From contig NZ_CP114786.1 of NCBI RefSeq assembly GCF_027359675.1, forward strand, positions 4,438,501 through 4,502,500: 64,000 bases of DNA, written 5' to 3'. The DNA comes from Roseibium sp. Sym1. GTDB taxonomy: Bacteria > Pseudomonadota > Alphaproteobacteria > Rhizobiales > Stappiaceae. The notes beneath the pieces were generated by a model. That model was not told the origin of the DNA and ran no database searches. It saw only the letters and a program-made list of their open reading frames with translations. Positions 27,962-37,528 of the stretch are shown here, one piece after another (position 1 is the first letter of the stretch; each line of letters begins with the position of its first letter). A program made the translations under genes and the position numbers.

Positions 27962-29071
27962 ATGGAAACCAATCTGAGACCCGTCATCGCAGGTTTCATC
28001 CCGCTCCTGGACAGTGCCGTCGTGGTCGCGGCCGCGGAGATGGGCTTTGCCGAGCGGGAAGGTATCGCGCTGAAGCTGATCCGGGAGACTTCCTGGGCCA
28101 ATATCCGGGACCGCATTTCCGTCGGGCATTTCGACGTGGCCCACATGCTGGCGCCGATGCCGATCGCGTCCAGCCTCAATCTGACCAGCCTGGCTGTTCC
28201 CATGCGGGCGCCCATGCTTCTGGGGCTTGGAGGCAATGCCATCACCGTTTCGACGGCGCTCTGGGCGGACATGGCGGACGCCGGGGCGGATCCGTCCGGC
28301 GATCCGGCGTCGACGGGCAGGGCGCTTGCCGATGTGATCGCCCGCCGGCGGGACGCCGGCGCGCCGCTGCTTCATTTCGGCGTGGTTCATCCCTTCTCGG
28401 GCCATGCCTACGAGCTGCGTTACTGGCTGGCCGCCGCGGGGATCGATCCGGACCGGGATGTTGAAATCACCGTCCTTGCGCCCCAGGTCATGGCCGACGC
28501 GCTCAGGGCGGGGCAGCTGGATGGCTATTGTGTCGGCGAGCCCTGGAACACCGCGGCTGTCGATGCCGGCACAGGCCGTATCGCGACCTACAAGCAGGCG
28601 ATCTGGCCCGACAGTCCCGAGAAGGTGCTGGGCGTGACCGAGAAATGGGCGGAAGCCAACCCCGAAACGCTGGCGTCACTGATGCGGGCTTTTTCCGCCG
28701 CGGCCGACTGGTGTGCCGATCCCAAGAACAATCGGGAGCTCGCCGACATTCTCGCGCGTCCCGATCTTCTGGCCTGTCCGGCCGAGACCTGCCTCGCGGC
28801 CCTGTCCGGCCAGATCCGGCTGGGACCGGCAACCACGAAAAGCGTTCCCGGCTTCCTGACTTTCGCCGGCGGCGCGACGGCGGCGCCGATGCCGGCGCAT
28901 GGCAAATGGTTCTACGAGCAGATGGTCCGCTGGGGCCAGGCCGTGCACTCGGCGGACGCCCTTGAGGATGTCGAGCGGATCTTTTCGCCCGACGCCTATC
29001 TGTCCGCGCTGGGGCTGACAGGTGTCTCGACCGACAATGTCATCGAGATGTTCGACGGCGTGCGGTTTTGA
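27962..29071 (+). CDS. nasS: NasS, cytoplasmic nitrate/nitrite sensor
   Basis: 369 residues, related to NrtA-type nitrate-binding proteins but with no signal peptide, so it stays in the cytoplasm, as NasS does. Shared segments with NrtA include [23 protein letters not shown] and APMPAHGKWFYEQMVRWGQ. Known role: binds NasT when nitrate/nitrite is absent and releases it upon binding. Paired directly with nasT. Confidence 0.92.
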   Translation: METNLRPVIAGFIPLLDSAVVVAAAEMGFAEREGIALKLIRETSWANIRDRISVGHFDVAHMLAPMPIASSLNLTSLAVPMRAPMLLGLGGNAITVSTALWADMADAGADPSGDPASTGRALADVIARRRDAGAPLLHFGVVHPFSGHAYELRYWLAAAGIDPDRDVEITVLAPQVMADALRAGQLDGYCVGEPWNTAAVDAGTGRIATYKQAIWPDSPEKVLGVTEKWAEANPETLASLMRAFSAAADWCADPKNNRELADILARPDLLACPAETCLAALSGQIRLGPATTKSVPGFLTFAGGATAAPMPAHGKWFYEQMVRWGQAVHSADALEDVERIFSPDAYLSALGLTGVSTDNVIEMFDGVRF

Positions 29072-29237
29072 TCGTTGTCAGGGCCTGCCTGCATAAGCAT
29101 CACTCACGCTGCATTGCACAAAAATCAGTCAATTGCCTGCCGAGTTCGCCGATTAAAAATGCAGAGCTGTCGGTCCGCCTAAAAAATCACCTCAGTTAAC
29201 CTATTGTAAAACAGGAGTTTTCCTAAGAAATCCAAAC

Positions 29238-29252
29238 TGGCACGCTTCGTGC
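29238..29252 (+). promoter_or_regulatory. Sigma-54 (RpoN) promoter -24/-12 box
   Basis: TGGCACGCTTCGTGC matches the TGGCACG-N4-TTGC consensus at all but one position, with GG and GC spaced correctly. The predicted transcription start, about 12 bases beyond the final C, falls at about 29264, right before the first leader hairpin at 29266. This makes nitrogen-limitation control through NtrC likely. The agreement between predicted start and hairpin supports the call. Confidence 0.8.
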
Positions 29253-29265
29253 TTTATAGGTTTCG

Positions 29266-29309
29266 AGGCCGACGCTGGCCTAACAGATACCGCGCCCACT
29301 GGCGGGCGC
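29266..29309 (+). ncRNA. ANTAR-target leader: tandem hexaloop hairpins P1 and P2
   Basis: P1: AGGCC (29266-29270), loop GACGCT, GGCCT (29277-29281). P2: GCGCCC (29292-29297), loop ACTGGC, GGGCGC (29304-29309). The P2 loop has A at position 1 and G at position 4, the known ANTAR recognition pattern; the P1 loop has G at 4 but G instead of A at 1. Ten bases separate the stems, as in other NasT/NasR leaders. The terminator begins nine bases later. Confidence 0.85.
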
Positions 29310-29318
29310 ACAGGCAAA

Positions 29319-29380
29319 GCCGCCGCACCGATCTGCATGGATCCTCTTCATGCCTGCAGATCGGTCGGCGGCTTTTTTTT
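29319..29380 (+). terminator. Intrinsic terminator (attenuator) upstream of nrtA
   Basis: An 18-bp stem with one bulged C: GCCGCCG (29319-29325) and ACCGATCTGCA (29327-29337) pair with TGCAGATCGGT (29355-29365) and CGGCGGC (29366-29372), closing a 17-base loop. Eight T residues follow (29373-29380). This is a strong rho-independent terminator placed before the coding sequence, so its by-pass by NasT would switch the operon on. Confidence 0.92.
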
Positions 29381-29434
29381 GGACCTGTGCACAGCCGGAG
29401 GCGGCACAGGATGACAGAGGGACAGGACGTAACA

Positions 29435-30835
29435 ATGGCAAAGACCTTTACTTTCACCCGCCGTGTTGCACTCGGCGCCTTGATGGCCGCCACCGCGATG
29501 ATCCCGGCATCGACCGCCTTTGCGGAGATGCTGGACGTTGAAAAGGACGAACTTACCTTCGGCTTTATCAAGCTGACCGACATGGCGCCGCTCGCCGTTG
29601 CATATGAACTCGGTTATTTCGAGGAAGAAGGGCTGTTCGTGACCCTGGAGGCGCAGGCCAACTGGAAGGTCCTTCTGGACCGGGTCATCACCGGTGAGCT
29701 CGACGGCGCGCACATGCTGGCCGGCCAGCCCCTGGCCGCCACCATCGGCTTCGGTACCAAGGCGCATATCGTCACGCCGTTCTCCATGGATCTCAACGGC
29801 AACGGCATCACGGTTTCCAACGAGATCTGGGAAATGATGAAGCCGCATCTCGAGATGCAGGATGACGGCCAGCCGGTTCATCCGGTCAAGGCCAGCGCGC
29901 TCAAGCCGGTGGTCGAAAAATTCAAGGCTGACGGCAAGCCGTTCAACATGGGCATGGTGTTCCCGGTCTCCACCCACAATTACGAGCTGCGTTACTGGCT
30001 CGCCTCCGGCGACATTCACCCAGGTTTCTATTCCGGTACCGACATTTCCGGCCAGATCCAGGCAGACGCGCTGCTGTCGGTGACGCCGCCGCCGCAGATG
30101 CCCTCGACCCTCGAAGCCGGCACCATCTACGGCTATTGCGTGGGCGAGCCGTGGAACCAGCAGGCGGTCTTCAAGGGGATCGGCGTTCCGGTCATCACCG
30201 ACTACGAGATCTGGAAGAACAACCCGGAAAAAGTGTTCGGCATGACCAAGGAGTTCACCGAGGAGTACCCGAACACCACGCTGGCGATCACCAAGGCGCT
30301 GATCCGTGCCGCCAAGTGGCTGGATGAGAACGACAACGCCAACCGCATGGAAGCGGTCGAGATCCTGTCCAGGCCGGAATATGTCGGCGCGGACAAGGAA
30401 GTGATCGCCAACTCCATGACGGGGACCTTCGAATACGAGAAGGGCGACAAGCGCGACGTACCGGACTTCAACGTCTTCTACCGCTACTACGCGACCTATC
30501 CCTACTATTCCGACGCGGTCTGGTACCTCACACAGATGCGCCGCTGGGGCCAGATCGGCGAGTACAAGCCGGACAGCTGGTATGACGAGGTCGCCAAGTC
30601 GGTCTACAAACCGGAAATCTACCTGAAAGCCGCGGAAATGCTGGTCGAGGAAGGCCATGTCGCCAAGGAAGACTTTCCCTGGGACAGCGACGGCTACCGT
30701 GCTCCGACCCCGGCAGCCGACATCATCGACGGCATCGCCTACGACGGCAAGCAGCCCAACGCCTATATCGACAGCCTGCCGATCGGCCTGAAGGGCAAGC
30801 AGGTCGTGGACGGCTCCGAAGTCGTCGGCGGCTGA
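29435..30835 (+). CDS. nrtA: NrtA nitrate/nitrite ABC transporter substrate-binding protein
   Basis: 466-residue periplasmic binding protein. The N-terminus carries a twin-arginine-like signal ([24 protein letters not shown], cleavage about residue 30). Start at 29435 with GGACAGGA upstream. Segments [30 protein letters not shown] and [14 protein letters not shown] match the NrtA/CmpA family. First gene of the attenuated operon. It is paralogous to NasS. Confidence 0.94.
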   Translation: MAKTFTFTRRVALGALMAATAMIPASTAFAEMLDVEKDELTFGFIKLTDMAPLAVAYELGYFEEEGLFVTLEAQANWKVLLDRVITGELDGAHMLAGQPLAATIGFGTKAHIVTPFSMDLNGNGITVSNEIWEMMKPHLEMQDDGQPVHPVKASALKPVVEKFKADGKPFNMGMVFPVSTHNYELRYWLASGDIHPGFYSGTDISGQIQADALLSVTPPPQMPSTLEAGTIYGYCVGEPWNQQAVFKGIGVPVITDYEIWKNNPEKVFGMTKEFTEEYPNTTLAITKALIRAAKWLDENDNANRMEAVEILSRPEYVGADKEVIANSMTGTFEYEKGDKRDVPDFNVFYRYYATYPYYSDAVWYLTQMRRWGQIGEYKPDSWYDEVAKSVYKPEIYLKAAEMLVEEGHVAKEDFPWDSDGYRAPTPAADIIDGIAYDGKQPNAYIDSLPIGLKGKQVVDGSEVVGG

Positions 30836-30851
30836 GCATCTCCCCCAACTT

Positions 30852-30885
30852 GGGCGGCGGACGAGCAGCCCCGCCGCCCCCCTTT
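30852..30885 (+). terminator. Hairpin between nrtA and nrtB
   Basis: Perfect 9-bp stem GGGCGGCGG (30852-30860) with CCGCCGCCC (30871-30879), ten-base loop, followed by CCCCTTTT. Likely a partial terminator or 3' stabiliser giving more nrtA than downstream mRNA, as is common after binding-protein genes. Confidence 0.6.
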
Positions 30886-30929
30886 TCAAGTCAAACGAAC
30901 CGAAGAAATTCGACACAAGGATCGTCATC

Positions 30930-32012
30930 ATGGCCAATGCCGATACCGCAGGCAGTCAGGACATTGCCCGCGCCGCACGCCGGGAGAAGCTATTCACACG
31001 CATCAACAGGGCGGCTGGCTGGCTGGACGCCCTGGGGCTGTCCTGGACAGTGCCGCTTCTGAAAATCGCAGCCGGCGACAGCCCGAAGGAACAGCTTGGA
31101 GAGCTGAAACGCGTGCTTCTGATCCCCTTGATGGGCATCGCCGCATTTCTCGTTCTCTGGGGCGTTCTGGCTCCGCAGGTGCAGACGTCGCTCGGTGCCG
31201 TCCCCGGGCCTTCCCAGGTCTGGGAACAGACCGTCAATCTGTGGGGCGATCATGTGCGCGAGCGCGAGAAGGCGGCTGCCTTCTATGAGCGCCAGGACAA
31301 GCGCAACGCCAAATACGAGGCCGAAGGCAAGACCGACAAGATCAAGTGGCGCAGCTACACCGGTTCGCCGACCTATATCGACCAGATCGGCACCTCGCTG
31401 AAGACCGTCGGCCTCGGCTTCCTGATCGCGACGATCATTGCCGTTCCCCTCGGCATCGCGTCCGGCCTGTCGCGGTCCTTCAACGGGGCCATCAATCCGC
31501 TGATCCAGATCTTCAAGCCTGTCTCGCCGCTCGCCTGGCTGCCGATCGTCACGATGATCGTCTCGGCGACCTACGCCAATCCGGTCGACTGGCTGTCGAA
31601 ATCCCTTCTGATCTCCGCCGTAACCGTCACGCTCTGCTCGATGTGGCCGACCCTGATCAACACGGCGCTTGGTGTCGCCTCGGTCGACAAGGATCTCATG
31701 AATGTCGGGCGTGTCCTGCAGCTGCCGACGTGGAAGACGGTCACCAAGCTGGTTCTGCCCTCGTCGCTGCCGCTGATCTTCACCGGTCTTCGCCTGTCGC
31801 TGGGCGTGGGCTGGATGGTGCTGATCGCGGCCGAAATGCTGGCGCAGAACCCGGGTCTCGGAAAGTTCGTCTGGGACGAATTCCAGAACGGTTCCTCCCA
31901 GTCGCTTGCAAAGATCATGGTCGCCGTCCTGACCATCGGCATCATCGGATTCCTGCTGGATCGCCTGATGTTCGCCCTGCAGCGCGCCTTCACATTCTCG
32001 GCCAACCGCTAA
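30930..32012 (+). CDS. nrtB: NrtB nitrate ABC transporter permease
   Basis: 360-residue inner-membrane permease of the NrtB/SsuC/TauC class, about six spans after a long charged N-terminal part. The permease-ATPase contact loop lies in the [19 protein letters not shown] stretch (EAA-like region, about residue 265). AAGGA precedes the ATG. It is followed 11 bases later by the ATPase gene. A charged insert at about residues 105-150 ([16 protein letters not shown]) is unusual in length. Confidence 0.93.
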   Translation: MANADTAGSQDIARAARREKLFTRINRAAGWLDALGLSWTVPLLKIAAGDSPKEQLGELKRVLLIPLMGIAAFLVLWGVLAPQVQTSLGAVPGPSQVWEQTVNLWGDHVREREKAAAFYERQDKRNAKYEAEGKTDKIKWRSYTGSPTYIDQIGTSLKTVGLGFLIATIIAVPLGIASGLSRSFNGAINPLIQIFKPVSPLAWLPIVTMIVSATYANPVDWLSKSLLISAVTVTLCSMWPTLINTALGVASVDKDLMNVGRVLQLPTWKTVTKLVLPSSLPLIFTGLRLSLGVGWMVLIAAEMLAQNPGLGKFVWDEFQNGSSQSLAKIMVAVLTIGIIGFLLDRLMFALQRAFTFSANR

Positions 32013-32022
32013 GGAGACGGAC

Positions 32023-33783
32023 ATGTCCTTTCTGGAAATTTCCGGCGTCTCCAAATCCTACGGCGAAGGCGCCGACAGGACCGATGTCCTCGAGGACATC
32101 AACCTGAAGGTGGACGAGGGGGAATTCATTGCCATTGTCGGTTTTTCCGGCACAGGCAAGACGACGCTGATCTCCCTGCTGGCCGGCCTGATCGAGCCGG
32201 ATACCGGCGGGATCGTCTTCAAGGGCAAGGAAATCGACGGTCCGCATCCCGACCGGGGCGTGGTCTTCCAGTCCTATTCGCTGATGCCGTGGCTCACGGT
32301 CAGCGGCAATGTGGCGCTCGCGGTCGACAGTGTCTTCAAGAAGAAGCCGTCCTCCGAGCGCAAGGCCATTTGCGACAAGTATATCGAGATGGTCGGCCTC
32401 GGCCACGCCAAGGACCGCAAGCCGGCGGAGCTTTCCGGCGGCATGCGCCAGCGGGTGGCTGTTGCGCGGGCTCTGGCCATGCAGCCCGAACTGCTCCTGC
32501 TCGACGAGCCCCTGTCCGCACTTGACGCGCTGACACGCGCCAAGCTGCAGGACGAGTTCGCCGCGATCTGCGACGAGGAAAAGAAGACCATCGTGCTGAT
32601 CACCAACGATGTCGACGAGGCTATTCTCCTGGCCGATCGCATCGTTCCGCTGAAGCCGGGCACCTCCGCGACCCTCGGTCCGGAATTCAAGGTGCCGTTC
32701 AAGCGGCCGCGCGACCGGGCCGAACTCAATCACGATGAGGACTTCATCCGGCTGAGGGCGGAAGTCACCGAATACCTGATGGAAGTGGGCGCGGAACGCG
32801 GTGCGGACCTTGAGCGGGACATCGTCCTGCCGAACATCGTCCCGATCACCCAGCGTCCCGTACCGGGCGACGCGCTGCCAGCGGCCTACGAGCGGGCGGC
32901 CGAGTCGCCGATCCAGGATCGTTTCCTGGATTTCTCGCAACTCAAGAAGGTCTATCCGACGCCCAAGGGCCCGCTGACCGTTGTCGACGGTTTCGACCTG
33001 AAGATGAAGAAGGGCGAGTTCGTCACCCTGATCGGCCATTCCGGCTGCGGCAAGTCCACGGTTCTGTCCATGGTCGCGGGCCTCAACCCGATCACGGAGG
33101 GCGCCATCGTGCTGGACGGCACCCACGTGACCCAGGCCGGACCGGACCGGGCCGTGGTGTTTCAGGCGCCGAGCCTGATGCCCTGGCTGACGGCCTATGA
33201 AAACGTCGCTTTGGGTGTCGACAAGGTCTACCCGGATGCGTCCAAGGCCGAGAAGCGGGACGTGATCGAGTATTACCTCGCCAAGGTCGGTCTGGCGGAT
33301 GCCATGCACAAGGCGGCCCTGGACCTGTCCAACGGCATGAAGCAGCGTGTCGGCATTGCCCGCGCCTTCGCCCTGTCTCCCAAGCTCCTGCTGCTCGACG
33401 AGCCTTTCGGCATGCTCGACAGCCTGACGCGCTGGGAGCTGCAGGACGTTCTCATGGATGTGTGGAAACGCACCCAGGTGACCGCGGTCTGCGTCACCCA
33501 CGATGTCGACGAGGCCATCCTGCTCGCCGACCGGGTGGTGATGATGTCCAACGGGCCCAATGCGCGTATCGGCAACATCATGGACGTCGACCTGCCGCGG
33601 CCCCGCTCGCGCAAGGAGCTGCTCGCCCATCCGGATTACTACGCCTATCGCGAAGAGCTTCTGGACTTCCTGGAAGCCTACGAGGGCGGAGCGGACCCGA
33701 GCGAGGACCAGCTGAAATCCATTCAGGAAAAACGTGCCGCCCGCATGGCCCGGCAGCAGGCCGCCATCGAAGCAGCCGAATGA
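32023..33783 (+). CDS. NrtC/NrtD-like nitrate transporter ATPase, two ABC domains in one protein
   Basis: 586 residues with two complete ABC ATPase modules. First: Walker [11 protein letters not shown] (about residue 42), signature LSGGMRQR, Walker [13 protein letters not shown]. Second: Walker [10 protein letters not shown] (about 343), signature LSNGMKQR, Walker [13 protein letters not shown]. In cyanobacteria these are two proteins, NrtC (with an NrtA-like C-terminal domain) and NrtD; here they are fused and there is no NrtA-like domain. Such double ATPases also occur in other proteobacteria. AAGGAG precedes the ATG. Confidence 0.92.
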   Translation: MSFLEISGVSKSYGEGADRTDVLEDINLKVDEGEFIAIVGFSGTGKTTLISLLAGLIEPDTGGIVFKGKEIDGPHPDRGVVFQSYSLMPWLTVSGNVALAVDSVFKKKPSSERKAICDKYIEMVGLGHAKDRKPAELSGGMRQRVAVARALAMQPELLLLDEPLSALDALTRAKLQDEFAAICDEEKKTIVLITNDVDEAILLADRIVPLKPGTSATLGPEFKVPFKRPRDRAELNHDEDFIRLRAEVTEYLMEVGAERGADLERDIVLPNIVPITQRPVPGDALPAAYERAAESPIQDRFLDFSQLKKVYPTPKGPLTVVDGFDLKMKKGEFVTLIGHSGCGKSTVLSMVAGLNPITEGAIVLDGTHVTQAGPDRAVVFQAPSLMPWLTAYENVALGVDKVYPDASKAEKRDVIEYYLAKVGLADAMHKAALDLSNGMKQRVGIARAFALSPKLLLLDEPFGMLDSLTRWELQDVLMDVWKRTQVTAVCVTHDVDEAILLADRVVMMSNGPNARIGNIMDVDLPRPRSRKELLAHPDYYAYREELLDFLEAYEGGADPSEDQLKSIQEKRAARMARQQAAIEAAE

Positions 33784-33800
33784 AAGGCAGGGGACAGAAC

Positions 33801-36254
33801 ATGAGCAAGAAGAAACTTGTCGTTGTCGGCAATGGCATGGCGCCGGGCCGGATGCTCGAACATCTGTTCGAGAAGGACGCAGACGCCTATGACGTCACCA
33901 TTTTCAACGCCGAGCCGCGGGTCAACTACAACCGGTTGATGCTGTCGCCGGTGCTTTCGGGCGAGAAAACCTACGAAGACATCATCACCCATGGCGACGA
34001 CTGGTATGCCGAGCATGGCGTGACCTTGCACAAGGCCGCCCGCGTCAGCGGTATCGACCGGGACGCCAAGACGGTCACCTCGGAAAACGGCATCACGGCG
34101 TCCTATGACAAGCTGGTGATCGCCACCGGCTCCAACCCGTTCATCATTCCGCTGCCGGGCAAGGACCTTGACGGGGTCCTGACCTACCGCGACCTCGACG
34201 ATGTCGACAAGATGCTGGACGCCGCCGGCCGGGGCGGGCGCGCCATTGTCATCGGCGGTGGCCTTCTGGGCCTGGAGGCCGCGGCCGGCCTGAAGATGCA
34301 GGGCATGGACGTCACGGTTCTGCACCTGATGCCGACCCTGATGGAACGCCAGCTCGACCCGGCGGCGGGTTTTCTTCTGGAGGAAGAGTTCCGGAGCCGC
34401 AGCATCGATGTCAGGACCAAGGCCAACAGCCATGAAATCGTCGATGACGGGTCCGGCAAGGTGAAGGCGATCCGCCTTGACGACGGTACCGAGATCGAGG
34501 CCAGCATCGTGGTGATGGCGGTCGGGATCCGGCCGTCCGCCGATCTGGCCAAGTCCATCGGCCTGGACACCAACCGGGGCGTGCTCGTCGGCGACGACAT
34601 GCGCACCAGTGATCCGGACATCTTCGCCCTGGGCGAATGCGTCGAGCACCGGGGCATGTGCTATGGCCTTGTCGCGCCGCTTTACGAAATGGCCGAGGCC
34701 ATTGCAGACAACCTGCTTGACGGGACCGCGGAATATACCGGATCCGTGACCGCAACGAAGCTGAAGGTCACCGGTGTGGATCTCTATTCCGCCGGTGACT
34801 TCGCCGAAGGCGACGACCGCGAGGAAATCGTCCTGCGCGACGCCTCGGCGGGTGTCTACAAGCGCCTGGTGCTGAAGGACAACAAGATCATCGGTGCCGT
34901 GCTCTACGGTGAGACGTCCGACGGGCCGTGGTTCTTCGACATGCTCAAGAAGGGGACCGATGTCTCCGAGATGCGTGAAACGCTGATCTTTGGCCAGGCC
35001 TATCAGGGGGGCGCCCCCCTGGACCCTACGGCGGCCGTTGCAGCCTTGCCGGATGATGCGGAAATCTGCGGCTGTAACGGCATTTGCAAGGGCAAGATCG
35101 TCTCGACGATCAAGGAAAAGGGCCTGACCACCCTGGACGGTGTGCGGGCGCATACCAAGGCATCGAATTCCTGCGGCACCTGTACCGGCCTCGTTGAACA
35201 GCTGATGCAGGTCACGCTCGGTGATGCCTACAATCCGGCGGCCGTCACGCCGATGTGCGGCTGTACGCCGCTTGGGCATGATGAAGTCCGGCGGCTGATC
35301 AAGTCCAAGGAACTGAAGTCCATCCCTGCCGTCATGCAGGAGCTGGAATGGACATCTTCCGGTGGCTGCGCCAAGTGCCGGCCGGCGCTCAACTACTATC
35401 TCGTGTCCGACTGGCCCGATGAATATGCGGACGATTACCAGTCCCGGTTCATCAACGAACGCGTTCACGCGAACATCCAGAAGGACGGCACCTATTCGGT
35501 GGTCCCGCGCATGTGGGGCGGCATGACCTCGTCCAAGGAACTCAGGGCGATTGCCGATGTGGTCGACAAGTTCGACATTCCGGCGGTGAAATGCACCGGC
35601 GGCCAGCGCATCGACATGCTCGGCATCAAGAAGGAAGACCTGCCCGCGGTCTGGGCGGATCTCGGCAAGGCCGGTTTCGTTTCCGGCCAGGCCTACGCCA
35701 AGGGGCTGAGGACCGTGAAGACCTGTGTCGGTACGGACTGGTGCCGTTTCGGTACCCAGGATTCAACCGGCCTCGGCGTCAAGCTGGAGAAGTTCATGTG
35801 GGGGTCCTGGACCCCGGCCAAGCTGAAGATGGCGGTGTCCGGCTGTCCGCGCAACTGCGCGGAAGCCACCTGCAAGGACATCGGCATCATCTGCGTCGAC
35901 AGCGGTTACGAGATCCATTTCGCCGGCGCCGCCGGCCTGGACATCAAGGGCACGGAAGTTCTGGGCCTGGTCAAGACCGAGGACGAGGCGATCGAGCATG
36001 TCGCTGCCCTTGCGCAGATGTACCGCGAACAGGGCCGCTACCTGGAACGTATCTACAAGTGGGCCAAGCGCATCGGCGTCGACGAGATCCGCCGCCAGAT
36101 CATGGACGACGCGAATATGCGCAAGGCCTATTTCGACCGTTTTGTCTTCTCCCAGAAATTTGCCCAGGTCGATCCATGGTCGGAGCGGGTCTCCGGCAAG
36201 GACAAACACGAGTTCAAGCCGATGGCTGTGCTGACCAAGGAGGCTGCCGAATGA
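33801..36254 (+). CDS. nirB: NirB, assimilatory NAD(P)H-nitrite reductase large subunit
   Basis: 817-residue enzyme reducing nitrite to ammonium. Order: FAD/NAD(P)H module (LVVVGNGMAPGRML at the start; VIGGGLLGLEAAAGL about residue 148), two BFD-type [2Fe-2S] segments (CGCNGICKGK ... CGTCTG, and CGCTPLGH ... GGCAKCRP), then the sulfite/nitrite reductase core with siroheme-4Fe-4S ligands in TCVGTDWCRFG and SGCPRNCAEATC. The downstream gene nirD begins by ATGA overlap. In Paracoccus the equivalent (NasB) donates electrons to both nitrite and, through NasG, nitrate. Confidence 0.96.
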   Translation: MSKKKLVVVGNGMAPGRMLEHLFEKDADAYDVTIFNAEPRVNYNRLMLSPVLSGEKTYEDIITHGDDWYAEHGVTLHKAARVSGIDRDAKTVTSENGITASYDKLVIATGSNPFIIPLPGKDLDGVLTYRDLDDVDKMLDAAGRGGRAIVIGGGLLGLEAAAGLKMQGMDVTVLHLMPTLMERQLDPAAGFLLEEEFRSRSIDVRTKANSHEIVDDGSGKVKAIRLDDGTEIEASIVVMAVGIRPSADLAKSIGLDTNRGVLVGDDMRTSDPDIFALGECVEHRGMCYGLVAPLYEMAEAIADNLLDGTAEYTGSVTATKLKVTGVDLYSAGDFAEGDDREEIVLRDASAGVYKRLVLKDNKIIGAVLYGETSDGPWFFDMLKKGTDVSEMRETLIFGQAYQGGAPLDPTAAVAALPDDAEICGCNGICKGKIVSTIKEKGLTTLDGVRAHTKASNSCGTCTGLVEQLMQVTLGDAYNPAAVTPMCGCTPLGHDEVRRLIKSKELKSIPAVMQELEWTSSGGCAKCRPALNYYLVSDWPDEYADDYQSRFINERVHANIQKDGTYSVVPRMWGGMTSSKELRAIADVVDKFDIPAVKCTGGQRIDMLGIKKEDLPAVWADLGKAGFVSGQAYAKGLRTVKTCVGTDWCRFGTQDSTGLGVKLEKFMWGSWTPAKLKMAVSGCPRNCAEATCKDIGIICVDSGYEIHFAGAAGLDIKGTEVLGLVKTEDEAIEHVAALAQMYREQGRYLERIYKWAKRIGVDEIRRQIMDDANMRKAYFDRFVFSQKFAQVDPWSERVSGKDKHEFKPMAVLTKEAAE

Positions 36255-36592
36255 CCGCCGACATACACAACTGGGTCCAAATCGGTACCCTTGACGACAT
36301 CCCTAGGGAGGGAGCCCGGTGCGTGAAGAACGGCGACATGACCATCGCCGTCTTCCGCACCGCCAAGGACGAGGTCTTCGCCCTGGAAGACAAGTGCCCG
36401 CACAAGAACGGGCCTCTCAGCCAGGGAATCGTGCATGACGGTTGCGTCACGTGTCCGCTGCACAACTGGGTCATATCCCTGGAGACCGGTTCCGCCCAGG
36501 GCGCCGATGAAGGCCGCACCACGGCATTTCCCGTCCGGTTGGAGGACGGCAGTGTCCTCATCGACCTTTCCTTTTCTCACGAAGCCGTCTGA
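36251..36592 (+). CDS. nirD: NirD, Rieske-type small subunit of nitrite reductase
   Basis: 113 residues with the Rieske [2Fe-2S] pattern CPHKNGPLSQG ... CPLHNW (Cys-X-His and Cys-X2-His, residues about 45-70). Starts within nirB by ATGA. In Paracoccus the homologue NasG links NirB (NasB) to the nitrate reductase, and the absence of another ferredoxin or NasC-like reductase gene here suggests the same. Confidence 0.94.
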   Translation: MTADIHNWVQIGTLDDIPREGARCVKNGDMTIAVFRTAKDEVFALEDKCPHKNGPLSQGIVHDGCVTCPLHNWVISLETGSAQGADEGRTTAFPVRLEDGSVLIDLSFSHEAV

Positions 36593-36623
36593 GCGGCCAA
36601 AGCGCATATCGAGAGGAATTTCA

Positions 36624-37469
36624 ATGTCTTATGTAATGCCTTCCGAATTCGCATCGAAAATGATCGATGCGGGTGAATCCAAGATCTTCATGTCGACCAA
36701 GGATACGCTGATCCGTGCCTACATGGCTGGTGCCATTCTGGCGCTTGCCGCCGCATTCGCCGTGACCATCGCCGTGAACACGGGCAATTTCCTGGTGGCC
36801 TCGATCCTGTTTCCGGTCGGCTTCTGCATGCTGTATCTGCTCGGCTTCGACCTTTTGACCGGCGTCTTCACGCTGGCGCCGCTGGCTGTCATCGCCAAGC
36901 GCCCGGGCTGTACCTGGGGCGGGGTCTTCCGCAACTGGGGTCTCGTCTTCACCGGCAACTTTGCCGGAGCACTCACGACGGCGGTCTTCATGGCGGTCAT
37001 CTTCACCATGGGGTTCAGCCAGGAGCCGAACGCCGTCGGTCAGAAGATCGGCAAGATCGGCGAGGCCCGGACCCTCGGTTACGCCGCCGCCGGCTGGGCC
37101 GGTCTGCTGACGGTCTTCATCCGTGCGGTCATGTGCAACTGGATGGTCTCCACCGGCGTTGTCGCCGCGATGATGTCCAACTCGGTCTCGGGCAAGATCA
37201 TGGCCATGTGGATGCCGATCCTGGTGTTCTTCTATCTCGGTTTCGAACACTCGATCGTCAACATGTTCCTGTTCCCGTCCGGCATCATGCTCGGGGGCGA
37301 CTTCACCTGGTTTGACTATTTTGCCTACAACGAAATCCCGGTCGTTGTCGGCAACCTGGTCGGTGGTCTGACCTTCGTCGGGGGCATGATCTACGCCACC
37401 CACTACAAGACGTCGCCGAAGCGCAATGCGGGCTATGAAAAAGCCCCGGCCACAGCACCGGCCGAATAA
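36624..37469 (+). CDS. Formate/nitrite transporter (FNT) family channel
   Basis: 281-residue inner-membrane pentamer-type channel with six spans. The FNT signatures are seen in KDTLIRAYMAGAILALAAA and in the half-helix regions GFDLLTGVF and LGFEHSIVNMF. In this operon it most likely moves nitrite (like NasH of Paracoccus). GAGAGGAA lies upstream of the ATG. A small hairpin follows the gene. Confidence 0.93.
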   Translation: MSYVMPSEFASKMIDAGESKIFMSTKDTLIRAYMAGAILALAAAFAVTIAVNTGNFLVASILFPVGFCMLYLLGFDLLTGVFTLAPLAVIAKRPGCTWGGVFRNWGLVFTGNFAGALTTAVFMAVIFTMGFSQEPNAVGQKIGKIGEARTLGYAAAGWAGLLTVFIRAVMCNWMVSTGVVAAMMSNSVSGKIMAMWMPILVFFYLGFEHSIVNMFLFPSGIMLGGDFTWFDYFAYNEIPVVVGNLVGGLTFVGGMIYATHYKTSPKRNAGYEKAPATAPAE

Positions 37470-37480
37470 TCGCGAAACCT

Positions 37481-37503
37481 GCTCCGCCGCATCGCGGCGG
37501 AGC
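37481..37503 (+). terminator. Hairpin between nitrite channel and PP2C-kinase genes
   Basis: Nine-bp perfect stem GCTCCGCCG (37481-37489) with CGGCGGAGC (37495-37503) and a five-base loop, then ATTTCCCCCC. No T-run, so at best a weak terminator or RNA-stability element inside the operon. Confidence 0.45.
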
Positions 37504-37528
37504 ATTTCCCCCCACAGGAACCGCTCCC

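Larger units (their letters stand above)
29072..29434 (+). promoter_or_regulatory. nrtA leader region with sigma-54 promoter, ANTAR hairpins and terminator
   Basis: 363 bases between nasS and nrtA with no gene. It holds the elements listed separately: sigma-54 -24/-12 box 29238-29252, hairpins P1 and P2, and a terminator ending at 29380. Upstream, TGCAC at 29115-29119 followed by an A-run could be half of an NtrC site. From the terminator to the nrtA ATG (29435) there remain about 55 bases including GGACAGGA. Confidence 0.85.
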
